Below, one piece after another: positions 14,067-19,740 of a DNA stretch of 19,740 nucleotides. The DNA is from DASTGO01 sp035719045. Its GTDB lineage: Bacteria; Actinomycetota; Actinomycetes; Actinomycetales; Kineosporiaceae. The stretch is from contig DASTGO010000086.1 in assembly GCA_035719045.1 (NCBI GenBank), forward strand, positions 1 through 19,740, written 5' to 3'. Under the pieces are notes generated by a model, which saw only the letters and a program-made list of their open reading frames with translations, searched no databases and was not told where the DNA came from. The position numbers and the translations under genes are program-made. Numbering within the stretch: position 1 is the stretch's first letter; every line of letters begins with the position of its first letter.

Positions 14067-17000
14067 ATGACGACCTTGTGGCCGCAGATCGCCGGGCTGT
14101 TCGGGATCGACGGGCGGGTCAGCCCGCTGCCGGGGGAGCGCAGCCGCAACGTCCTGGTGGACGGGCCGGGCGGCCGGTTCGTGCTCAAGGTGCACCGGCC
14201 TGCCGAACGGGTCGCCGCGGAGGCGGAGACGGCCGCGCTGGCCGCCGTCAGCGAACTGGAGCGGGTGCCCCGGGTGATCCGGACCCTGGCCGGGGCAGCA
14301 CTGGCCGAAGTGACCCTGGACGGCGAGCCGGGTCTGGCCCGGGCACTGAGCTGGCTGCCCGGGCTGCCCTGGCCGCAGGCCTGGTCGGTGCAGCAGCCGG
14401 CCCCGGCAGCGGTGCTGGCGGACCTGGGCCGGCTGGTCGCCCGGGTGGACGCGACGCTCGCGGGGCTCGACGTCCCGGGACTGGGTGAGGGGCTGCACTG
14501 GAACCTGGTGCACGCCGACCGGCTGCGGGAGCGGCTGCCCCAGGTCGCGGACCCGCAGCGGCGCCGGCTGGCAGGGGTGGTCCTGGACCGCTTCGCCGAG
14601 CGGATCGCCCCCGCGCTGGCGCACCTGCCGCTGCAGGCGATCCACAACGACGCCGGCGAGGGGAACGTCCTGGTCGAGTTCGGGCCGGGGGGCGAGCCCC
14701 GGATCGGTGGCCTGATCGACTTCGGCGATGTCTGCCGGGCTCCCCGGATCTGCGGCCTGGCGGTCGCCTGCGCCTACGCGATGTGCGATCGGCCGGACCC
14801 GGTGGCTGCGGTGCTGCCGCTGGTGGCCGGCTACCACGAGATCACCCCACTGACGCCGGGAGAGCTGGCGCTGCTGACGGACCTGATCCGGACCCGGCTG
14901 GCGATGAGTGTCGTGATGGCGGGGTGGCAGTCCGCACAGGATCCCGGCAACCCCTACCTGCTGGTCAGTCAGGACCGGGTGTGGCCGCTGCTGGAGGTCC
15001 TGGCGGCGGCCGACGACGAGTGGGCACTGTTCCGCTTCCGGGACGCCTGCGGATACGAGGCCGACCCGCGGGCCCGGCAGGTCCGCCGCCACCTGTCCCG
15101 GACACCGGCTGCCCCCGTGGTGTGCGGTCGGCCGCTGGCGCAGGTGCCCCGGTACACGTTCGACTGGTCGGCGGGGACGGGCGCGGCGTCGTGGACCTCG
15201 CAGCGGCTGTTCGGGCGGCTCGCCGAGGTGGGTGCACAGGTCGGCATCGGCCGGTACCTGGAGGACCGCGACATCTACACCAGCGAGGCGTACGCCGGTG
15301 CCGACCCCACCCGGCGCAGGACCATCCACCTGGGGGTGGACCTGTTCGTGCCCGCGGGGTCGGCGGTGTCGGCGGCGCTGGACGGTGTCGTGCACCTGGC
15401 CCACGACAACGCCGCGCCGCTCGACTACGGACCGGTGGTGATCCTGGAGCACCGCACCGGTGACGGAACCAGGTTCTTCACCCTGTACGGGCACCTTTCC
15501 CGCAGCACCCTGACCAGGTTGGACGTCGGGCAGCGGGTGGCGGCGGGCGAGGAGTTCGGCACGGTCGGCACCCGGGAGGAGAACGGCGGCTGGGCCCCGC
15601 ACCTCCACCTGCAGGTGCTGACCAGCCTGATCGGGATGGGCGCGGACGTTCCCGGGGTCGGGGCCCGTGACGGCCTCGGGGTCTGGCGCAGCATCAGTCC
15701 GGACCCGAACCTGCTGCTCGGCCTGCCGGAGGGGACCAGGGCCGACCCGGGGATGTCCACCGGACAGGTGGCGGCGGGGCGGGCGGTGCGGCTGTCCCGG
15801 GCGTTGTCCCTCAGCTACGCCCAGCCGCTGCGGATCGTCCGCGGTGAGGGCGCCCACCTGATCGACGAGTCCGGCCGGCCCTGGATCGACCTGGTGAACA
15901 ACGTCGCCCACGTCGGGCACTGCCATCCCCGCGTGGTGGCGGCAGCGGCCCGTCAGCAGGAACTGCTCAACACCAACACCCGGTACCTGCACGAGGCGGT
16001 CGTGGAGTACGCCCAGCGCCTGACGGCGACCCTGCCGGATCCGCTGTCGGTGTGCTTCTTCGTCAACTCCGGGTCGGAGGCCAACGACCTGGCGCTGCGG
16101 CTGGCCCGGGCACATCTGCGGTCCCGGGAGGTGGTCGTCCTCGACCACGCCTACCACGGCAATCTCACCAGCCTGGTCGACGTCAGCCCGTACAAGTTCG
16201 ACGGGCCGGGCGGCCAGGGACGGCCGGAGCACACCCACGTCGTGCCGCTGGCGGACCCGTACCGCGGGCGGTACCGCGCCGCGCCCGGGGAGCCGACGGA
16301 CGCGGTGGCCGAGGCGTACCTGGCCGAACTGGAGGCGGTCCTCGACGGGGTGCCCGTGACCGGCCGGGGGCGGCGGCCCGCCGTCCTCCTGGCGGAGACG
16401 ATCCCGGGGACGGCCGGCCAGGTGGTGCTGGCGGACGGGTTCCTGGCCGGGGCCTACCAGCGGGTGCGGGCGGCCGGCGGGATCTGCGTCGCCGACGAGG
16501 TTCAGACCGGGTTCGGCCGGGTCGGGTCGGGGTTCTGGGCGTTCGAGGAGCACGGCGTCGTCCCGGACGTGGTGACCATGGGCAAGCCGATCGGCAACGG
16601 GCACCCGCTCGGAGCTGTGGTGACCACGCCCGAGGTGGCCGCGTCGTTCCTCACCGGGATGGAGTACTTCAACACCTTCGGGGGGAACCCGGTCTCCGCG
16701 CGGGTCGGGCTTGCGGTGCTGGATGTGCTCGACGACGAGCGGCTGCCCGCCCATGCGGCGGCGGTCGGCGACAGGATCCTGACCGGCCTGCGCGGGCTGG
16801 CGGACCGCCACCACCTGGTCGGCGACGTGCGGGGGAGCGGACTGTTCCTCGGGGTGCAGTTGGTCGCCGACCGGTCGGCACGGACCCCGGCGGGGGCCGC
16901 GGCCACGGCGGTGGTGGAGGCGGTCAAGCGACGCGGCGTGCTGCTGTCCAGCGACGGCCCGGACCACGATGTGCTGAAGATCAAGCCGCCACTGGTGCTG

Positions 17001-17072
17001 TCCGAGGCGGACGCCGACCGGGTCGTGACCGCCCTGGACGAGGCCCTGGCCGAGGTGACCGACCGGGACTGA
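14067..17072 (+). CDS. Three-domain fusion: APH-type kinase, M23 peptidase-like domain, class III aminotransferase
   Basis: A single 1001-residue frame. Residues about 1-300 are an aminoglycoside phosphotransferase/hydroxylysine kinase-like fold: Lys41 (VLKV), catalytic loop HNDAGEGN (193-200, Asp195 and Asn200) and Asp218 in IDFGD. Residues about 400-530 are M23/LytM-like with HLGVD (His421, Asp425) and HLH (512-514), so the zinc ligands are intact. Residues about 570-1001 are a class III PLP aminotransferase with SGSEAND, Asp810 in VADEVQTGFGR and the PLP lysine Lys840 in TMGKPIGNG. There is no signal peptide, so the M23 part is expected in the cytoplasm. The mammalian relatives of the two ends are hydroxylysine kinase and the ammoniophospholyases for phosphohydroxylysine and phosphoethanolamine. 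By analogy the fusion may phosphorylate an amino alcohol and then eliminate phosphate and ammonia. The M23 role is unknown. Confidence 0.92.
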   Translation: MTTLWPQIAGLFGIDGRVSPLPGERSRNVLVDGPGGRFVLKVHRPAERVAAEAETAALAAVSELERVPRVIRTLAGAALAEVTLDGEPGLARALSWLPGLPWPQAWSVQQPAPAAVLADLGRLVARVDATLAGLDVPGLGEGLHWNLVHADRLRERLPQVADPQRRRLAGVVLDRFAERIAPALAHLPLQAIHNDAGEGNVLVEFGPGGEPRIGGLIDFGDVCRAPRICGLAVACAYAMCDRPDPVAAVLPLVAGYHEITPLTPGELALLTDLIRTRLAMSVVMAGWQSAQDPGNPYLLVSQDRVWPLLEVLAAADDEWALFRFRDACGYEADPRARQVRRHLSRTPAAPVVCGRPLAQVPRYTFDWSAGTGAASWTSQRLFGRLAEVGAQVGIGRYLEDRDIYTSEAYAGADPTRRRTIHLGVDLFVPAGSAVSAALDGVVHLAHDNAAPLDYGPVVILEHRTGDGTRFFTLYGHLSRSTLTRLDVGQRVAAGEEFGTVGTREENGGWAPHLHLQVLTSLIGMGADVPGVGARDGLGVWRSISPDPNLLLGLPEGTRADPGMSTGQVAAGRAVRLSRALSLSYAQPLRIVRGEGAHLIDESGRPWIDLVNNVAHVGHCHPRVVAAAARQQELLNTNTRYLHEAVVEYAQRLTATLPDPLSVCFFVNSGSEANDLALRLARAHLRSREVVVLDHAYHGNLTSLVDVSPYKFDGPGGQGRPEHTHVVPLADPYRGRYRAAPGEPTDAVAEAYLAELEAVLDGVPVTGRGRRPAVLLAETIPGTAGQVVLADGFLAGAYQRVRAAGGICVADEVQTGFGRVGSGFWAFEEHGVVPDVVTMGKPIGNGHPLGAVVTTPEVAASFLTGMEYFNTFGGNPVSARVGLAVLDVLDDERLPAHAAAVGDRILTGLRGLADRHHLVGDVRGSGLFLGVQLVADRSARTPAGAAATAVVEAVKRRGVLLSSDGPDHDVLKIKPPLVLSEADADRVVTALDEALAEVTDRD

Positions 17073-17073
17073 G

Positions 17074-17098
17074 CGGTCGGGACCCACGGTGGGGACCG
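17074..17098 (+). terminator. Possible terminator hairpin after the fusion gene
   Basis: CGGTC (17074-17078) pairs with GACCG (17094-17098), and CCCA (17083-17086) with TGGG (17090-17093) around a CGG loop. A 4-nt bulge interrupts the left side. It begins 2 bp after the stop codon. No T-run follows, so strength is uncertain. Confidence 0.35.
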
Positions 17099-17233
17099 GC
17101 CGGGCCCGCATGTCCCGGAGCGAGGGACTTGTGGCGGCTTGCGTCTGCGGCCAGGTTGTGATCTTCGCCGCATCGCTGAGGCGAACGGGTTCACCGGGGA
17201 CGTCCGGACCCAGTGCCGGCGACCGGCCGCGGC

Positions 17234-17239
17234 TAGTGT
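17234..17239 (+). promoter_or_regulatory. Candidate -10 box for the unknown 379-residue protein
   Basis: TAGTGT fits TANNNT and would start transcription near 17246, about 29 nt before the ATG at 17275. No clear -35 is present. Confidence 0.3.
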
Positions 17240-17263
17240 CCGCGCTGTCGGACGGGCTTGCGT

Positions 17264-17270
17264 GGGAGGG
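17264..17270 (+). promoter_or_regulatory. Ribosome binding site that fixes the start at 17275
   Basis: GGGAGGG lies 4 nt before the ATG at 17275. The frame is open further upstream to 17089, but those 62 codons lack a ribosome binding site and include the candidate -10 box. Confidence 0.55.
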
Positions 17271-17274
17271 CCTG

Positions 17275-18414
17275 ATGGGGAACCGGGTGTTCAGCCTGGA
17301 GATGTCGGCCCGACCGGGATCCGGTGACCCGGTCCCGTTGCAGCGGGAGCTGTGGCGGATGCTGCGGGCCACGATCGGCCACTGGATCAAGTGCGACGAA
17401 CTGGCTGACATCGGTCGCTACCTGGATTCGTTGCCCGGCGAGCCGGACTGGCCGAATTCCCCCTACGAACTGCAGTTCGCCCTGCCCGAGGACGCGATGG
17501 GCGCTGATGTCGCGGTCGGGCACTGGGTGGAACTCGCCGTCGGCGCCGAGTGGAGCCGGGTCTGCCGCCGCGCGGAGGCCCACGGGTTCACGATGTGCTC
17601 GCAGCGGCCCCCGATCTGGCCGGCGGACAAGTTCGTCACCCTGCGGGACAAGCTCTGGGCGCTCGGTTCGGGGGCGGAGGGCCCCGTGCTGAACCGTGGC
17701 CTGCTCCGTCTCACGCTGGCCGACCTGTCCGGGGCCGAGCAGCGCATCGTCGGTGCCGCACTGCGGGAGTGCGGCTGCCAGCCGTGCAAGATCCTGCGCC
17801 CCGACCCCCCGATGGCACAGACCCTGGTCCGCCTGCTCGGGGAGTCGGCAGAGGCCCGGCAGACGGTGCAGTGGTACCTGTCCCGGGCCAGGTCTCTTCC
17901 ACCGGAGATGGCCGAGGCCGTCGCGCGGGTCTGCGAACAGGACCCTGCGGGCTGCTGGGGACTTGTCGACGCCGTGCAACGGGTGGCCGGCTGGGGGGGC
18001 ACCCTGCGGATGCAGGGGAACGGTCTCGGCGCCACCACGGTGCGGCTCGCCTGGATGAGCGGCGGCGGAAGGGTTCCCGAGGGCGAACAGCCCGGTGACA
18101 TCGTTCCCCTGCTGAAGGAGCCGTCCCCGCTGTGCGGCCTGGCGGCCGAGGTCGCCTCGACCCAGTGCCACGCCAGTCCCGACGCCGCGGCCGCCGAACT
18201 CGTCGGGCTGCTGGAACGCGAACGTGACCCGCGGGCCCGGTACCACGCCGTCCGCTGCATGTCGTCGCTGTTCCTGGTGGCCCGAACCATGCCCGAGGAC
18301 GTCGAGGAAGCCCTGCGCCGCGAGGCCTCGCGTCCCGACGACCGCAGCGAATCCGTCGCGCTGGCCCGGGTGCTGGTGAACCATCTCAACGGGTCGGACC
18401 CCGCCGGCTGGTGA
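17275..18414 (+). CDS. Hypothetical protein of unrecognised family, 379 residues
   Basis: I do not recognise this protein. It is soluble, with no signal peptide or membrane helix, and has real-gene codon usage and a good ribosome binding site. The N-terminal 150 residues are rich in Trp and acidic residues. Three Trp-centred motifs stand out: IGHWIKCDELADIGRYL, EPDWPNSPYELQF and VGHWVELAVGAEWSRV. The last two suggest a compact alpha/beta domain. A cysteine cluster, ECGCQPCK, lies near residues 164-171. The C-terminal third looks like a helical HEAT-type repeat (LVGLLERERDPRARYHAVRCMSSL). It could be a signalling adaptor or immunity-type protein beside the SIR2-like gene 310 bp downstream on the same strand. 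That link is inferred from position only. Confidence 0.8.
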   Translation: MGNRVFSLEMSARPGSGDPVPLQRELWRMLRATIGHWIKCDELADIGRYLDSLPGEPDWPNSPYELQFALPEDAMGADVAVGHWVELAVGAEWSRVCRRAEAHGFTMCSQRPPIWPADKFVTLRDKLWALGSGAEGPVLNRGLLRLTLADLSGAEQRIVGAALRECGCQPCKILRPDPPMAQTLVRLLGESAEARQTVQWYLSRARSLPPEMAEAVARVCEQDPAGCWGLVDAVQRVAGWGGTLRMQGNGLGATTVRLAWMSGGGRVPEGEQPGDIVPLLKEPSPLCGLAAEVASTQCHASPDAAAAELVGLLERERDPRARYHAVRCMSSLFLVARTMPEDVEEALRREASRPDDRSESVALARVLVNHLNGSDPAGW

Positions 18415-18456
18415 CCTGGGCTTCCGGTGATTTGGGCAGCCGGTGACGTGGGATGC
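18409..18456. repeat. Three tandem 16-bp repeats spanning a stop codon
   Basis: Units at 18409-18424, 18425-18440 and 18441-18456 share the core GGTGANNTGGG. The first unit contains the TGA stop (18412-18414) of the 379-residue protein. A fourth, looser copy, TGGTGACCTTGG, lies at 18611-18622. The period is not a multiple of three, so the array is not a coding repeat. Confidence 0.6.
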
Positions 18457-18724
18457 GGTGGTCGTCCGGCGGTTGCCCGACGGGCACCTGCCGGCGTACC
18501 GACCGTTCCCGGGCCTGCTCTCCGCCCGTCGGGCCCGTCCGTTGTCGGGGGACGGACGGTCGTGCGTCGGGACCTTGCGGAGACGTCAACTCACGCGGAT
18601 GGGATTCGCCTGGTGACCTTGGCCCCGAGATCGGGCGGTGCCGCGACAGCCCCGGGGATGTCGGGTGTGGTCGAGATGGTGCGGGTTGTGGCGTTTCGGG
18701 TCCGGGCGGGTGGCCTGGGCTGGC
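18457..18724. other. Intergenic region rich in inverted repeats
   Basis: GCCCGACGGGC (18475-18485) and its exact complement GCCCGTCGGGC (18524-18534) form an 11-bp inverted repeat whose arms are themselves near-palindromes. CCGTCCG (18535-18541) and CGGACGG (18553-18559) follow with an 11-bp spacer. No T-run follows, and no TANNNT box stands close to the next gene. Open frames crossing this stretch overlap the flanking genes out of register and look spurious. Confidence 0.5.
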
Positions 18725-19740
18725 ATGGTGTGGTCTGTGACGGGGCAGGCCAGGGGCGACGACGGCGCTGGCCGGTTGGCGTCGGTGAACGGTCCGGGCC
18801 TGGCGCGGTTGCGGGAGCTGCTCGCGGGTGGGGAGGCGGTGGCGTTCCTCGGCCCGGGGGCGTCGGCACCGTTGTACCCGCCGCCCCGGGTGGTGATCGC
18901 GGGGCTGGTTGACGTCGCGGTGGGCCACGGGCTGGCCGCGGCGGAGGCGGCGACCTGCCGGGCTTTGGCTGAGCGGCGCCCGGATGGTGTGGTGGAGGTG
19001 CTGGCCCGCCAGTTGGGGGCTGCGCGGTTCCGGGAGGTGCTGCGCGAGGCGCTGCGACCTCGCCGGGACGAGGTGACGGGCTGGTCGTGGACGGCGGTGC
19101 AGGAACTGGTCTGCCGGTGCCGGTTCGCGGGTGTGGTGACGACAGGGTTCGACCCGGGCATCGTGGATGCCCGGATCCGGGTCCGGCCACGGGCGTCGGG
19201 GACGGGGTTCACGTCCTGGACCGATGATCTGGGGTTGGATCGGTGGCGTACCGGTGCGGTGTTCGCCGACGACGAACTGCCGGTGCTGTTCGCGCACGGG
19301 TACCACACCCGCCCGGACGAGGTCGTTCTGGCCGCCAGCGACTACAGGCGCGCGTACGCGGGGCGGCTGGCCCGGGTCCTGTCCGACATACTCGCGACCC
19401 GCAGCGTGGTGTGGATCGGGTTCGACTTCACCGACCACGCGATCACCAACGTCTTGCGTGAGGTCTCCGCCAGCTCTGGCACCCGGGCGGATCCGGGCCC
19501 GGCGATCCGGCATGTGGCGGTGATGCCGTGGGACCCCGCCGGTGGTGACGATCCCGGGGTGTTGGCGTCGCTGGCCGGTATCGAGTACGGCGCCGATCTC
19601 CTCCTGTACCCGGCGCCCGGCAGTGACGAGCACACCGGACTGGCCGGGCTGCTGGGCAGGTTCGTCGACCCGTGCCACCCACCCGCCGCACCATTGACCC
19701 CGATCGTCCCGGCCGTGGCGGGGCCGGCTTCGGCGGGCGA
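18725..19740 (+). CDS. SIR2-like domain protein, 3' end outside window
   Basis: One frame stays open to the window edge, giving 338 residues from the ATG at 18725; GTG starts at 18728, 18737 and 18785 are alternatives and none has a clear Shine-Dalgarno sequence. The order of motifs is that of SIR2_2-type domains: AFLGPGASAPLYP (glycine-rich NAD loop, from residue 41), VVTTGFD (137-143), LFAHGYHTRPDEVVLAASDY with His191, and WIGFDFTDHAI (230-240). The usual TTN(F/Y)D Asn is Gly141 here. In bacterial defence proteins such domains degrade NAD, with the Asn and His catalytic; here the His remains but the Asn is gone. A Pro/Ala-rich linker begins near residue 315, so more domains are expected beyond the window. 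A defence or sensing role is inferred. Confidence 0.75.
   Translation, partial: MVWSVTGQARGDDGAGRLASVNGPGLARLRELLAGGEAVAFLGPGASAPLYPPPRVVIAGLVDVAVGHGLAAAEAATCRALAERRPDGVVEVLARQLGAARFREVLREALRPRRDEVTGWSWTAVQELVCRCRFAGVVTTGFDPGIVDARIRVRPRASGTGFTSWTDDLGLDRWRTGAVFADDELPVLFAHGYHTRPDEVVLAASDYRRAYAGRLARVLSDILATRSVVWIGFDFTDHAITNVLREVSASSGTRADPGPAIRHVAVMPWDPAGGDDPGVLASLAGIEYGADLLLYPAPGSDEHTGLAGLLGRFVDPCHPPAAPLTPIVPAVAGPASAG

Noticed and set aside
11547..17411. A minus-strand open frame of 1954 codons antisense to the malic enzyme, GT-C-like and fusion genes
   Set aside because: Its translation is Arg/Pro/Gln/His-rich without domain motifs. The three plus-strand genes share one reading register and have strong G/C third positions, which removes stops from the opposite strand. 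The plus-strand genes have intact catalytic motifs.
18409..18456. CRISPR array
   Set aside because: The units are 16 bp and directly adjacent with no spacers, and no cas gene is present.
18427..18912. Plus-strand frames crossing the gap into the start of the SIR2-like gene
   Set aside because: They overlap the SIR2 motifs in a different frame and their translations show no family features.

Overview
The DNA is very GC-rich, with G or C at most third codon positions and frequent GTG starts. It carries a complete conservon operon, a gene set typical of Actinomycetota. The window is therefore from a high-GC actinobacterial chromosome; the genus cannot be told from the sequence alone.

Layout. 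Bases 1-204 are the tail of an IS4-like transposase, followed by two 21-bp tandem repeats. A stand-alone NmrA/QorB-type NAD(P)-binding protein (430-1362) ends at a very strong hairpin. A long leader with an 8-bp-arm palindrome precedes the conservon cvnABCD (1758-5715): an NIT/HAMP sensor kinase-like protein, a roadblock/LC7 protein, a DUF742 protein and a small GTPase. The last three are translationally coupled and the operon closes at an intrinsic terminator near 5832-5855. A gap of about 820 bp without a convincing gene (5716-6534) separates the conservon from a convergent minus-strand block. That block is an ABC-2 exporter (ATPase plus two different permeases, with start and stop codons overlapping or 1 bp apart) followed by a six-helix membrane GGEEF diguanylate cyclase, probably on the same transcript.

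Divergent from the exporter runs a plus-strand series: an ACT-domain malic enzyme (10623-12005), a polytopic GT-C-like membrane protein (12021-14000) and a 1001-residue fusion of an APH-type kinase, an M23 metallopeptidase-like domain and a class III aminotransferase (14067-17072). The fusion gene appears to have its own leaderless promoter. After it come a 379-residue protein of no recognised family (17275-18414) and a gap with tandem 16-bp repeats and inverted repeats. The last gene, starting near 18725 and open at the window edge, is SIR2-like.

How the genes fit together. The conservon is a membrane-to-GTPase signalling module. The exporter/cyclase block may link export with c-di-GMP. The kinase-M23-aminotransferase fusion suggests phosphorylation of an amino-alcohol type metabolite followed by PLP-dependent elimination or transamination. 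The right end, an unknown protein next to a SIR2-like protein whose usual catalytic Asn is replaced by Gly, is the part most likely to hold an undescribed system. The decisive part lies beyond base 19740.
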